Counted from the first letter of the stretch, positions 1 through 11,109 are shown. The stretch is 33,497 nucleotides of DNA from Colwellia sp. (GCA_022969215.1 JALJPA010000027.1:1-33497), one strand, 5' to 3'. Notes: a model not told the origin generated them from the letters alone. Translations and numbers: made by a program.

Positions 1-394
1 TAATGGCTCGCTGACAACCGGCAGCTTTCATTTTTTTTCTCACTAATTTAAAAAGGCCTTTAAGTGCTTCACCTTCATCAACCGCGCCGCGTAATGGATT
101 AGTCGGGTCAATACCAGTAAATTCCAGAGCTTTAGGTTCAAGGTTAGCCCCTTCAAAAGGTTCAATGTTAAACTGTATGGTTTCATCGATAGAGAAATCA
201 CCGGTGGCTTCATCTAAATGCAGCATTGAAGCGGCAAGCTCAAGCAATGCATCCGTTTGAGAATTAAAACCGGCTGTTTCAACATCGATAACAACGGGGA
301 AGTAGCCACGAAACCTTTGCGCAAAGGCGCTTTTAACGTTTTCAGTTTTGGCTTGAGTATTTTTCTGGCTATCTATTGAGCTTGATTCAGACAT
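1..394 (-). CDS. rnt: Ribonuclease T, N-terminal part (cut by window edge)
   Basis: RNase T is a DEDD-family 3'-5' exoribonuclease that trims the 3' ends of tRNA and other stable RNAs. Only the first 131 codons lie in the window, read from an ATG at 394 down to the left edge. The translation carries the exonuclease motif I as [11 protein letters not shown], with catalytic Asp37 and Glu39, followed by TDALLELAA and later [15 protein letters not shown], all closely resembling E. coli RNase T. About the first 25 residues are a variable, polar extension. It is divergent from motY, an arrangement also known in Vibrio. The remaining DEDD motifs are outside the window and cannot be checked. Confidence 0.93.
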   Translation of the reverse strand, partial: MSESSSIDSQKNTQAKTENVKSAFAQRFRGYFPVVIDVETAGFNSQTDALLELAASMLHLDEATGDFSIDETIQFNIEPFEGANLEPKALEFTGIDPTNPLRGAVDEGEALKGLFKLVRKKMKAAGCQRAI

Positions 395-533
395 TGGTCA
401 CTGTGTAATGAAGAGAGAAAAGTAATGTCGGTGATTATCGCAGAAAGTTAATTTAAAAACGACAGTGAACAGTACATCTAACTCATTAAGTCTATTTTTT
501 AGGGTGAAAAGCGATATTTCACCGATAAAATGC

Positions 534-560
534 TAAAGTTATCTCAGTTTAGGACGATAA
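534..560 (+). promoter_or_regulatory. Sigma-28 (FliA)-type promoter of motY
   Basis: TAAAGTTA at 534-541, an 11-base spacer, then GACGATAA at 553-560. The flagellar sigma-28 consensus is TAAAGTTT-N11-GCCGATAA, so 14 of 16 positions match with exact spacing. It lies about 65 bases before the motY ATG. Control of a flagellar motor gene by sigma-28 fits what is known of motY in Vibrio. Confidence 0.65.
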
Positions 561-624
561 CTTTATATAACTAATACGGGCGACAATGTAAGGCTCGTTA
601 CCGCTTTCAATATTGTGCATAATT

Positions 625-1521
625 ATGAAACCAATAATCGCAGCAATGAGTTCATCTTTTTTTGTCATAGCTAGCTTAACGGCTAGTTTATTTGCCAGTG
701 ATGCCCGCGCGGGTATCCGACAATATAGTGCTGACATCCATAACTCACAATGGCAATTATCGGATGATTCTCGCCTACAATGTACCTTGTCACATCAAAT
801 CCCTCGTTATGGTGAAGCGCGTTTTTCAGCAAAAGCCAGCCGCAAACTTAATATGGAATTTGAGCTCGATATGATGTTGTTACCGGATAACTACTCATTA
901 GCTGAAGTTCGTAGTGTTGCACCTAACTGGCAACCAGGTGTTGGCTCTCGCACCTTAGCTACGATGAAATTACATAAACAGTTTAACCCGAGTTTACCCA
1001 AAAAAGTTGCTTGGACTATGTTAAGTGAACTAGAGCAGGGCATGAGCCCAACTTTTTATTATAACGACTGGTATAGCAAGCAAGATAAAATATCGGTTGG
1101 TTTATCAACAGCACGCTTTCAAAAAGCCTATAAAGATTTTGTTGGCTGTGTTGGTAACCTGCTTAATTACAGTTTTGATGATATTGCCTATACCGTACTT
1201 AACTATCAATCGAGCAGTGATAAATTTACTAAGGCATCACAAAGACGTATCGATATGATTCGTCAGTATTTGAGTCTAGATCCTGATTTAGAGTTGGTAT
1301 TGATTGATGCTTATTCTGATAGTTATGGTGGCCGTTGGTCAAACTTAAAATTATCGGAGCGTCGCGCAGCAAAAATCAGAGATTATTTTGTTAAAAATGG
1401 TATCGATGTAAGTCGAATTGCCGCGAAAGGCTACGGCGAAAAACGTCATATAGCCTCGAATGACACTACTCTAGGTAGAGGGAAAAACCGCCGAGTGGTT
1501 ATTCAAATGCAAAAACCTTAA
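625..1521 (+). CDS. motY: Sodium-type flagellar motor protein MotY (T-ring component)
   Basis: MotY forms, with MotX, the T ring around the basal body that recruits the sodium-driven stator PomA/PomB. The 298-residue product starts with a hydrophobic signal peptide ending near SDARA-GIRQY, so it is periplasmic. An N-terminal MotY-specific domain is followed by a C-terminal OmpA-like peptidoglycan-binding domain (about residues 170-298), with LSERRAAKIRDYF and IAAKGYGE typical of that fold. I chose the ATG at 625: the frame is open from a TTG at 613, but that would add only four residues (MCII) before the signal peptide. No good ribosome binding site is visible for either start. It is divergent from rnt and followed by a strong hairpin. 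Confidence 0.88.
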   Translation: MKPIIAAMSSSFFVIASLTASLFASDARAGIRQYSADIHNSQWQLSDDSRLQCTLSHQIPRYGEARFSAKASRKLNMEFELDMMLLPDNYSLAEVRSVAPNWQPGVGSRTLATMKLHKQFNPSLPKKVAWTMLSELEQGMSPTFYYNDWYSKQDKISVGLSTARFQKAYKDFVGCVGNLLNYSFDDIAYTVLNYQSSSDKFTKASQRRIDMIRQYLSLDPDLELVLIDAYSDSYGGRWSNLKLSERRAAKIRDYFVKNGIDVSRIAAKGYGEKRHIASNDTTLGRGKNRRVVIQMQKP

Positions 1522-1608
1522 GCAATTAAGTGCTTATAGACAGAGTTTTGTAAATAATACTTGCTAATAACTCAACCAAAACTAAAAAATATCTCAAGTA
1601 AAGTATTG

Positions 1609-1650
1609 AACAGGCCTGTAGATTCAAAGTAATCTACAGGCCTGTTTTCG
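1609..1650 (+). terminator. Terminator after motY
   Basis: A perfect 16-bp inverted repeat (AACAGGCCTGTAGATT at 1609-1624, its complement at 1631-1646) with a 6-base loop, ending in a short TTTT tract. The stem is unusually long and the T-tract short. Confidence 0.75.
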
Positions 1651-1698
1651 TCTGTGCTCTATTTGAGTGCGACTTTTTATTTTAAAGGGTTAAATGTC

Positions 1699-3588
1699 AT
1701 GAAACATTTTTCAAAACTTTGCTTGTTACTTGGCTGTTTTACAGCGTCTGTAGCGCCAGTTGCGTGGGCGCATGATGGAGAGAAACATCAACACGCTAAG
1801 GTGTCTAAGTTAACAGATGCATATACATACGCTAATTATGATCAAGTTAAAGCAACGCATGTGTACCTTGATCTTAATGTTGATTTTGATAAAAAATCAT
1901 TGTCTGGCTTTGCTGAGCTTTCTCTCGATTGGGCAAGTAATAACAAAACGCCATTAATTTTAGATACGCGTGATCTTGTTATTCACCGTATCATGGCAAA
2001 AAATGGCCAAGACCAATGGGTTAAGGTGAATTATGACCTGGCTAAGCGTGATGACGTTTTAGGTAGCAAACTAACCATCGATACACAATTTAACGCTGAA
2101 AAAGTGCGTATTTATTATCACTCTACTGAAAAAGCATCAGGATTACAGTGGTTATCGGCTGAGCAAACCGCGGGTAAAGAAAATCCATTTTTATTTAGTC
2201 AAAACCAAGCAATTCATGCACGTTCTTGGATTCCAATTCAGGATACGCCAAGTGTTCGTGTTACTTACACTGCGCGTATAACTACAGATAAAGATTTATT
2301 AGCGGTAATGAGTGCTAATAATGAACCAGGTACTGAGCGTGATGGCGACTACTTCTTCACCATGCCACAAGCTATTCCGCCTTATTTAATTGCTATTGGC
2401 GTTGGTGACTTGCAGTTTAAAGCCATGAGTCATCAAACCGGTATTTATGCCGAGTCTTATATTTTAGATGCAGCTGTTGCTGAATTTGATGATACCCAAG
2501 CGATGATTGATAAAGCTGAAGAAATGTATGGCAAATATCGTTGGGGTCGTTATGACTTATTGATGTTACCACCAAGTTTTCCTTTTGGCGGTATGGAAAA
2601 CCCACGTCTTTCATTCATCACACCCACGGTTGTTGCCGGTGATAAGAGTTTAGTTAACTTAATTGCTCATGAACTTGCTCATTCGTGGTCAGGTAACTTG
2701 GTTACTAACGAAAGCTGGCGTGATCTTTGGTTAAACGAAGGCTTTACCAGTTATGTTGAAAATCGCATTATGGAAGCCGTTTTTGGTACCGAACGTGCGG
2801 TAATGGAACAAGCCCTTGGTGCGCAAGATTTAAACGCTGAATTATTAGAACTTGCTCCAGGTGATACTAAACTTTATATCGATTTGAAAGGTCGTGATCC
2901 AGATGATGCTTTCTCAGGTGTGCCATATGTTAAAGGTCAGCTGTTCTTAATGTACTTAGAAGAGAAGTTTGGTCGTGAGCGTTTTGATGCTTTTGTCCTA
3001 GAATATTTTGATAGTCATGCCTTTGAAAGTTTAGGTACAGCCAACTTTATTAAATACTTAAAAACGAACTTAACTGATAAGTACCCAAATATTGTTAGTG
3101 ATAGCGAGATCAATGAGTGGATCTTTAATACCGGTTTACCAAGCTATGCACCCCAACCTACCTCGAACGCTTTTACCGTTATTGATCAACAGATTAAGAA
3201 ATTAACTGCTGATGAGATAACACTAGCTCAATTACCTACAGCTCAATGGACTTTGCATGAATGGCTACATTTTATTAATAACTTACCATTAGATACTAAG
3301 CAGGAACGTATGGTGAGCCTAGATAAAGCCTTTGATTTAACCAATAGTACCAATGCAGAGATCACCCACGCTTGGTACTTGCTATCAATTCGTGTTGGTT
3401 ATAATGAAGTCTATCCGGCAATGGGCAAATACCTGAAAAGTATTGGTCGTCGTAAACTGATTGTGCCTTTATATAAAGAGCTAGCAAAGCAAGCCGAAAG
3501 TAAAGCATGGGCTTTGGAGGTTTATCAACAAGCTCGCCCAGGTTACCATGGCTTAGCACAAGGCAGTGTTGATGCTGTGTTGAAATAA
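1699..3588 (+). CDS. Secreted M1-family aminopeptidase (ColAP / LTA4-hydrolase-like)
   Basis: A zinc metallo-aminopeptidase that removes N-terminal residues from peptides. The product is 629 residues from the ATG at 1699; the frame is open to 1654, but the signal peptide ([14 protein letters not shown]...AWA-HDGEKH) begins only at 1699, so the upstream start is rejected. Seen in order: an N-terminal beta domain; the exopeptidase motif GGMEN at 297-301; the zinc site HELAH at 324-328 with the third ligand Glu347 in LNEGFTSY; and the candidate catalytic Tyr410 in VPYVKG. A helical C-terminal domain like that of leukotriene A4 hydrolase follows. Known family: the cold-active aminopeptidase ColAP of Colwellia psychrerythraea is a structural homologue of human LTA4 hydrolase, and this looks like its orthologue. 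It is a single-gene unit between two hairpin terminators. The His-rich mature N terminus ([10 protein letters not shown]) is a mild oddity. Confidence 0.9.
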   Translation: MKHFSKLCLLLGCFTASVAPVAWAHDGEKHQHAKVSKLTDAYTYANYDQVKATHVYLDLNVDFDKKSLSGFAELSLDWASNNKTPLILDTRDLVIHRIMAKNGQDQWVKVNYDLAKRDDVLGSKLTIDTQFNAEKVRIYYHSTEKASGLQWLSAEQTAGKENPFLFSQNQAIHARSWIPIQDTPSVRVTYTARITTDKDLLAVMSANNEPGTERDGDYFFTMPQAIPPYLIAIGVGDLQFKAMSHQTGIYAESYILDAAVAEFDDTQAMIDKAEEMYGKYRWGRYDLLMLPPSFPFGGMENPRLSFITPTVVAGDKSLVNLIAHELAHSWSGNLVTNESWRDLWLNEGFTSYVENRIMEAVFGTERAVMEQALGAQDLNAELLELAPGDTKLYIDLKGRDPDDAFSGVPYVKGQLFLMYLEEKFGRERFDAFVLEYFDSHAFESLGTANFIKYLKTNLTDKYPNIVSDSEINEWIFNTGLPSYAPQPTSNAFTVIDQQIKKLTADEITLAQLPTAQWTLHEWLHFINNLPLDTKQERMVSLDKAFDLTNSTNAEITHAWYLLSIRVGYNEVYPAMGKYLKSIGRRKLIVPLYKELAKQAESKAWALEVYQQARPGYHGLAQGSVDAVLK

Positions 3589-3635
3589 ATGCGCAAAGTC
3601 ATGCTAATAAGAATTACGTGATAATCAAGTGATAA

Positions 3636-3670
3636 AAAAGGGCTCAATGTGTAAACATTGAGCCCTTTTC
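3636..3670. terminator. Bidirectional terminator between aminopeptidase and lipoprotein genes
   Basis: A 15-bp perfect inverted repeat (AAAAGGGCTCAATGT, loop GTAA, complement to 3669). It has T-runs on both strands (AAAAAA before, TTTT after), so it can serve both convergent genes. Confidence 0.8.
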
Positions 3671-3718
3671 TGATTTATTTTTGCGCTGCAATAACTAGGT
3701 AGTTAACCCCCTGTGTTC

Positions 3719-4174
3719 TTACATGTTACTTTCAATAATCACATCCACTTGACGCTTTTTATTTTGTTGTGAAATCACCACACGCATTGTTTCTTCACCT
3801 TCTTGGTATTTCAGAGTTAAACGGTCGCGTTTACGTTCTTGTGTATAGGCTTCACCGAAGGCTTGTTGATAAAAGTCGATAACTTGCGATTCGCTTGCCT
3901 TAGTGAAGTAGTTAATTACCGCGGGAAGTGCGTCACTAAACTCAGCAAAAATTTGTGCATCTTCAAAAACTGGGATATCAATTACGTCGTTATTAATCAC
4001 GGCACTGATAGCTTCTTCAGGCTCTTCAATGAGCATCTCTTCAATGATAGGCTCAACAACAGTAGATGCTTGAGCAGGTTGCTCTTCAATATCTGGTGTT
4101 GCAGAGCAAGCACTAACACCAATTGCCATTATACTGAGTAAGGTAAAATGCTTAACCGCTTGTTTTACTCTCAT
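3719..4174 (-). CDS. Small predicted lipoprotein of unknown function
   Basis: A 151-residue protein I do not recognise. The N terminus is a lipoprotein signal peptide with lipobox VSAC and the acylated Cys23. Next comes an acidic, low-complexity linker (about residues 28-60, rich in Glu, Pro and Ala). A compact C-terminal part (about 65-151) has the pattern INYFTKASESQVIDFYQQAFG followed by basic and beta-type stretches ending in RQVDVIIESNM. The layout suggests a tethered periplasmic domain. The C-terminal part looks like small domains found in other gammaproteobacterial lipoproteins, but I cannot name the family. It is transcribed alone, convergent with the aminopeptidase gene. The residue after the Cys is Ser, not Asp, which suggests outer-membrane sorting under the E. 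coli +2 rule. Confidence 0.75.
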   Translation of the reverse strand: MRVKQAVKHFTLLSIMAIGVSACSATPDIEEQPAQASTVVEPIIEEMLIEEPEEAISAVINNDVIDIPVFEDAQIFAEFSDALPAVINYFTKASESQVIDFYQQAFGEAYTQERKRDRLTLKYQEGEETMRVVISQQNKKRQVDVIIESNM

Positions 4175-4317
4175 TTAAGTTACTTCCATTCATGTTTATT
4201 TTTTATATTATTTAAATATATATGATTTTTAGTACTAACGCGATATTAGTATAAATATTAGTATAAAAAACGCACAAAAAGCACGGCATAGTGCAATGAG
4301 TTCGATTGCTATAGGGT

Positions 4318-5073
4318 TTATACCTTATCTTGGTAATAATCTACCCATAGAGCGGTAGCGCCACAAATGGCTACCGGCATTACCACCAAATTAACAATGG
4401 GAATCATGGAAAATACCGCCACAGTGATACCAAAACTATAACTAACGCTCTGGTTTTTTTTTAGCATTTCTTGCATTTGAGCAAAGGGAATTTTGTGATT
4501 ATCAAAGGGGTAATCTTTATATTGTATTGCCATCATCCAAGCAACAAATAAAAACCAAATGATTTGACCAATAATGGGTAAAACGCACAATATAATGAAA
4601 AATCCAATAGCACGCGGTAAATAGTAACTAAGCTTTTGCCATTCTCTGCGGAGTGTTCTAGGGATGTCTTTAACTATGTCGAGTATCTCGCCCTTTGGCG
4701 CTTCATGGCCAGATAAAATAGCTTCCATTTTTTCGGACAATAAACCATTAAAGGGTGCGGCTAACCAATTAGCTACTGTACTAAATACAAATGAAAAAAT
4801 GACCAGTATAGTAAGTACAGCTAAAGGCCATAATATTATACTTAACCAATCAAGCCAGTTTGGTAACCAGGCCATAATGCTAGTCATATAGCTATTGAGC
4901 TCTAAATAGACTAAATAAAAGGCAATACTAAACAGCAGAGCGTTGATTGCTAAAGGGATAAAGACAAAGCGACGTACACCTTTTTGTCTTATCAGGCTAA
5001 AGCCTTTAAAAAAGTAACTGGCGCCACTGTGAGCCATAGTGGAATGTTTAGCTTGTTTTGATGAATGAGGCAT
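4318..5073 (-). CDS. cysZ: Sulfate transporter CysZ
   Basis: CysZ is an inner-membrane protein that mediates sulfate uptake for cysteine synthesis. The 251-residue product has the family's long hydrophobic segments (about residues 36-58, 72-112, 153-181 and 215-242). It also has conserved stretches that match E. coli CysZ: ANWLAAPFNGLLSEKME, REWQKLSYYLPRAI, IQYKDYPFDNHK and CGATALWVDYYQDK. The N terminus (MPHSSKQAKHSTMAHSG) is longer and more polar than in E. coli; Met13 is a possible alternative start. It is divergent from zipA, the same arrangement as in E. coli (cysZ / zipA-ligA). Proximity to zipA is conserved but has no obvious functional reason. Confidence 0.92.
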   Translation of the reverse strand: MPHSSKQAKHSTMAHSGASYFFKGFSLIRQKGVRRFVFIPLAINALLFSIAFYLVYLELNSYMTSIMAWLPNWLDWLSIILWPLAVLTILVIFSFVFSTVANWLAAPFNGLLSEKMEAILSGHEAPKGEILDIVKDIPRTLRREWQKLSYYLPRAIGFFIILCVLPIIGQIIWFLFVAWMMAIQYKDYPFDNHKIPFAQMQEMLKKNQSVSYSFGITVAVFSMIPIVNLVVMPVAICGATALWVDYYQDKV

Positions 5074-5292
5074 TACGTTACAGGAATCCTAAGTGACTGA
5101 TATTCTTCAGGTGAGTATATACTTTTTATCATTCAAAATGCAGCTTGATTGGTAACGGCTATAAAAGCATATTTCATACTTTTACAACATTAACTTGTTA
5201 CAAATCCCCTTAATTTCTGCTAAAGTTTCCTGTTAATATACCGCGATAATATTCGCATGAAAAATAGTAATTAGAGAGTAAACAGGCTCGAA

Positions 5293-6504
5293 ATGGAAGA
5301 TAACTTCAGAAACGTCTTAATTATACTTAGTGCCATTGTCATTACCGCAATATTTCTCCATGGCTTATGGACAATAAGAAAACAAAAAAATCCGTACAAA
5401 CTAAAAACGTCTAAAAGCAAGATTGACCCGATAACGCGAGATTTTGATGGTAAGGGTTTTGATCAAGATGGGGTAGGACAAGTAAAAGTTAAGCCTAGTG
5501 TACAAAGTAGCAAAAAAAACCTTGAAGATGAGGTTGTTGCTGAGCATGTTTTGACCGCTGGTGTGCAACTACCCGACGATCTATCTAAAAGCCAAATATT
5601 AATTAAAAAGGATGTTTTAGGTGAACTTGCTAGCCAGACTAATCAAGGTAAAACTGAAAAAAGTGATAGTAATGCAGTTCAGCCATTAGATAACAGCCTT
5701 GAAGATGATTGGTTCAAAGACGATGTTCAAACAGGCTTTCAACAAGGCTCTCTGGAAAGCTCTCGAGAAGGTTCCTCAGAAGATAATAGCAACCAATTTA
5801 CTAAAGATGAATTAGGTGACGAGTTAACACCCACTAAGAAGACTACCAATACTCGGGTTGTTGAAAACCCGATAGCACCCAAGGCTCCAGCTCATTTTGA
5901 ACCTTTATATGAGCAACCTGTAACTCAAGCTAAACCAGCACGCACACCAATTAACAAAGTTACCAAAGTGCCATCACCAGCGACATTAAAACGTGACCAG
6001 ATAGAAATTGATTTTGATAATAAGCCAAGCGTAGGAGTTACTGAGCCGAAGCAGGCGGCAACCCAAGTAGAGCCACAAGTCATTATTTTATCAGTGGTAA
6101 TGCCGGCTAATCAGCAAATGTTTGGTGCTGCTTTATTACCAAGTTTACTGACCCTAGGTCTCAAATATGGCGAAATGAATATCTTTCATCGTCATGAAGA
6201 TAATGCCGGTAAGGGTAAGGTAACCTTTAGTTTGGCTAACATCATGAACCCAGGTTCATTCGATTTAGATAGTATGGAAAGTTTTGCCACCCGTGGCGTC
6301 AGTTTATTTATGACCTTACCAAATGCCGGCGACCCATTTTATGTTTTTGAGCAAATGCTTAATGGCGCCAAGCAGCTGGCGCAAGAATTTAATGCCCAAG
6401 TACTAGATGATAAACGTAATGTTATGACTAAACAAACTGAGCAACACTACTTAAGCAAAATACGAGAGTTCGATCGTAAAAGCCATGTTGCCTTAGTGGA
6501 GTAA
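5293..6504 (+). CDS. zipA: Cell division protein ZipA
   Basis: ZipA is an inner-membrane division protein that tethers FtsZ to the membrane and stabilises the Z ring. The 403-residue product has the typical order. A short periplasmic N terminus is followed by one membrane segment (about residues 7-26, NVLIILSAIVITAIFLHGLW) and a basic stretch (RKQKNPYKLKTSKSK). A long charged, Pro/Gln/Ser-rich linker covers about 45-260. The globular FtsZ-binding domain follows (about 262-395), containing IILSVVMPANQQMFGAALLP, MNIFHRHED and FSLANIMNPGSFD, close to E. coli ZipA. The linker is variable in this family. It is upstream of ligA as in E. coli, separated here by a 443-base gap full of repeats. Confidence 0.95.
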   Translation: MEDNFRNVLIILSAIVITAIFLHGLWTIRKQKNPYKLKTSKSKIDPITRDFDGKGFDQDGVGQVKVKPSVQSSKKNLEDEVVAEHVLTAGVQLPDDLSKSQILIKKDVLGELASQTNQGKTEKSDSNAVQPLDNSLEDDWFKDDVQTGFQQGSLESSREGSSEDNSNQFTKDELGDELTPTKKTTNTRVVENPIAPKAPAHFEPLYEQPVTQAKPARTPINKVTKVPSPATLKRDQIEIDFDNKPSVGVTEPKQAATQVEPQVIILSVVMPANQQMFGAALLPSLLTLGLKYGEMNIFHRHEDNAGKGKVTFSLANIMNPGSFDLDSMESFATRGVSLFMTLPNAGDPFYVFEQMLNGAKQLAQEFNAQVLDDKRNVMTKQTEQHYLSKIREFDRKSHVALVE

Positions 6505-6546
6505 GTACTAACTTTTGTTCTTATCCACACATTATTTACATATTAC

Positions 6547-6830
6547 AACGGGTTTATACCCGTTATCAATCAAGATGCATGTTTCAGAGTGCTTGAGCTA
6601 TTTCAATTCAAGGCGCTGTGATGAAATAATGGTTATTCCATTATAAGTCACAGCAACGATGAAGTGATGTAGCTCAAGCACTTCTTCGATGGGTATAAAA
6701 GTGATTTATGCTGCGTTATTAAGTTTAAGAATGGAACAACCATTCTCTAAATTTAATGCCTTACCTAAATTTATTTTAATTCCCACTGAAATCCTGCACT
6801 TTGAATGGTAACGGGTATATGCCCGTTTTT
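6547..6830. repeat. Structured repeat region between zipA and ligA, including a zipA terminator
   Basis: This fills most of the 443-base zipA-ligA gap. It is bounded by two near-identical palindromic 18-mers, AACGGGTTTATACCCGTT (6547-6564) and AACGGGTATATGCCCGTT (6810-6827), matching at 16 of 18 positions. The second is followed by TTTATTTTC and looks like a Rho-independent terminator for zipA. Between them is a long nested hairpin. Its arms are AGTGCTTGAGCTA (6588-6600) with TAGCTCAAGCACT (6670-6682); GCTGTGA (6615-6621) with TCACAGC (6648-6654); and TAATGG with CCATTA. A third part (about 6705-6765) matches, in reverse orientation, the repeat at 23150-23258. No open frame of note is present. 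Confidence 0.6.
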
Positions 6831-6938
6831 ATTTTCTTTATTGCGAGATTTCTTCTCGTTTAAAGCCACTCAACTATTTGTGTTGTTTTCTTATTAATAT
6901 TACAAGATGGCACAAGGTACATTATTAACCTTTAGTGA

Positions 6939-9017
<2,079 letters not shown>

Positions 9018-9096
9018 ACCTCTTGGTAATGGCTTAATGGCTAAGTAACCAGAGCTCTGGATAAGCAATATAAAAAATAGAGAAGTAACAACAAGT

Positions 9097-9432
9097 ATGA
9101 GTTCTTTTATTATGGTTATGTTAACAGACGTAGGCCAGTGGTTTCGCCCTTATCAGTACCAAGCTGCTTTAGCACTCATTGCTACGGCTTTGGTTCTTTT
9201 TGGTAATGAAATCAATGGTGCGATTAAAAAGTTAGTTGTTAGACAACATTTTATTATTCGCACCTTGGTATTTGTGCTTGTTTGCGCTTTTGGTTATGGC
9301 TTATTAACGGTTTGGTTAACAAGCGTCTTGGCACAACAGTTAGCTAAAATTCCAAGCCCGTATTTATTACCTAGTGTTACTGCAATTTTTTTTGCTTTGG
9401 GCGTGTATGCCCAAAAACAACGCCATATTTAA
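9097..9432 (+). CDS. Small membrane protein, DUF3392-type
   Basis: A 111-residue protein with three predicted membrane segments (about residues 23-39, 54-78 and 87-104). The cytoplasmic/periplasmic loop contains a conserved-looking NEINGAIKKLVVRQHF, and the C terminus is short and basic (AQKQRHI). From memory it resembles the DUF3392 family of unknown function, which sits downstream of ligA in Vibrio and Shewanella relatives. The start is the ATG at 9097, 79 bases after ligA. Co-transcription with ligA is plausible because no clear terminator separates them; only a 12-bp palindrome (CCAGAGCTCTGG at 9049-9060) is present. Function is unknown. Confidence 0.78.
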   Translation: MSSFIMVMLTDVGQWFRPYQYQAALALIATALVLFGNEINGAIKKLVVRQHFIIRTLVFVLVCAFGYGLLTVWLTSVLAQQLAKIPSPYLLPSVTAIFFALGVYAQKQRHI

Positions 9433-9497
9433 AAGCCACTTAGCCTAGGTCATAACTAGGTATTGCTTTAGCCAATATGGCTCTTTGTTATCATCTT

Positions 9498-9534
9498 TTA
9501 GTGCGTCTTTTCTGCAAGAGCAAAGAAGCACTAA
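9498..9534. terminator. Possible terminator in the DUF3392 / NhaC-family convergent gap
   Basis: TTAGTGC (9498-9504) pairs with GCACTAA (9528-9534). The arms carry further partial pairing and are flanked by T and A runs (CTTTTAGTGC...GCACTAATAAAAA). It lies between convergent genes, where a bidirectional terminator is expected, but the stem is imperfect. Confidence 0.35.
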
Positions 9535-9638
9535 TAAAAACTGAACTGTTACGCAATCACAGCTAACGAAGCTTTATAAAGTGCTGAGCAAGCTAGTAAC
9601 CACAGTTTGGTGAACAACAGTGTTTCATCAACTATTCT

Positions 9639-10973
9639 TTACGCGTTCTTGTTACGGGTTAACCGCCAAAATGCAAATCCGGCCACAAAAAATAGTATCA
9701 TCGGATAAAAGGCATGGCTTGCCACAGCCAGTGGTGATATTTGTAAAGTTGCGCCAAGTAATAGCGCTTGAGCACCATAAGGTAATATCCCTTGGTTAAT
9801 ACAGGCAAAAACATCAAGTAAACTGGCTGACTCAGCAGGGGATAAGCCACCATCAGTCGCAAGATTTTTAGCGGTATCACCGGTCACTATAATTGACACT
9901 GTGTTGTTGGCAGTAAAGAAATTACAGACGAATGCCAGCCCTGCAATACCTATACCCGCAGCGCGTTTGTTATTATTAGGCGCTAGTTTTCTGGCAAGCG
10001 TTTTTATCACTCGCGTTAACGCGGACAAACCACCTTGTTGGCGAACCAACTCACTTAAACCACCAATAAATAAAGATAATATAAAGATGTCTTGCATGCT
10101 GGAGAAGCCTGCTGTGATATCTTTTAGCCAAGCAGATAGCTGATAACCATTACTGATCATGCCAATGGCCGCTGCTAAAACAATGCCTAAGGTTAATACC
10201 ACAAAAACATTCACGCCCATCAAAGCTAATACCAGAATAACTACGTATGGAATTAAGCCAACCACAGCAGCTTCACTGTTTAATTCATGATTCACTTCAC
10301 CACCTAATACGGTAAATATCACCAAGCAAATAAGCGCGGCAGGAACGGAAAATTTGAAGTTAACACGAAATTTATCCTTCATGTGAGCACCTTGACTGCG
10401 TGTTGAAGCAATGGTGGTATCAGAAATAATTGATAGGTTATCACCAAAGATGGCCCCAGATACCAAGCAGCCAGCAACCAGTGCAGCATCTAAATTTGCC
10501 GTTTCAATAAAGCCAAGCGCAACCGGGGCAATAGCAGCAATGGTGCCCATTGATGTGCCCATGGCGGTAGATAAAAAAGCGGCGACCAGGAATAGTCCGG
10601 GCAATAGTAGGTAATCAGGAAATATGGCTAAGCCAAGTTGCACACTGGCATCAACACTACCTGTTGATTTTGCTACCACAGCAAAGGCGCCCGCGAGTAA
10701 ATAGATAATGCACATAGTGGTTATGTTGGTATGACCTGCACCGCTGATAAATTGTGATATTTGTTTATCGATAGAGCTTTTAGATAATAGCTTCCCTAGG
10801 GTAATGGAAACTATAATGGCTGGGATTATGGCAATACTTGCTGGCAGTTGATAAAAAGCAAAATCAACACCCTGCAGGGTTAAAATAATACCGGTACCGA
10901 GAAAAAGCCCTAAAAAAACGGCAAAGGGCAGTAGGGCAAATATATTTTCTTGGGGGGTATCTTTATTGGTCAT
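9639..10973 (-). CDS. NhaC-family Na+/H+ antiporter
   Basis: A 444-residue polytopic inner-membrane transporter with about 11-12 hydrophobic segments. The family hallmark SGAIFGDNLSIISDTTIAS is present around residues 173-191, together with STAMGTSMGTIAAIAPVA and the later FFTANNTVSIIVTG and CINQGILPYGAQALL, both typical of NhaC-type proteins. These exchange sodium ions for protons; some relatives exchange organic acids or amino acids (malate/lactate type), so the substrate is not certain. The ATG at 10973 leads into a short polar N terminus (MTNKDTPQENIF) and then the first membrane helix. It is a single gene with a separate upstream region. A sodium antiporter fits the marine setting with PutP and MotY nearby. 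Confidence 0.85.
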   Translation of the reverse strand: MTNKDTPQENIFALLPFAVFLGLFLGTGIILTLQGVDFAFYQLPASIAIIPAIIVSITLGKLLSKSSIDKQISQFISGAGHTNITTMCIIYLLAGAFAVVAKSTGSVDASVQLGLAIFPDYLLLPGLFLVAAFLSTAMGTSMGTIAAIAPVALGFIETANLDAALVAGCLVSGAIFGDNLSIISDTTIASTRSQGAHMKDKFRVNFKFSVPAALICLVIFTVLGGEVNHELNSEAAVVGLIPYVVILVLALMGVNVFVVLTLGIVLAAAIGMISNGYQLSAWLKDITAGFSSMQDIFILSLFIGGLSELVRQQGGLSALTRVIKTLARKLAPNNNKRAAGIGIAGLAFVCNFFTANNTVSIIVTGDTAKNLATDGGLSPAESASLLDVFACINQGILPYGAQALLLGATLQISPLAVASHAFYPMILFFVAGFAFWRLTRNKNA

Positions 10974-11082
10974 AATTGAGCTATATAAAATAAGTTTATG
11001 ACAGCATTATAAAAGCAAAATCTCTCTTGTCAATATAGATGTTTAGATGGCTAAATGATTTATTAAAAGACAGACAATAAAA

Positions 11083-11109
11083 AAGGCCAACTATTGAATA
11101 GTTGGCCTT
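11083..11109 (-). terminator. Terminator of the EAL-HDOD gene
   Basis: A 12-13-bp perfect inverted repeat (AAGGCCAACTAT at 11083-11094, complement at 11098-11109, loop about 3 bases). Read on the minus strand it is followed by TTTTTTATTG, a classic intrinsic terminator about 70 bases after the stop codon. Confidence 0.85.

Noticed and set aside
1654-1698. Upstream start of the M1 aminopeptidase adding 15 residues
   Set aside because: The extension would precede a normal signal peptide and lies just after the motY terminator. The ATG at 1699 fits better.
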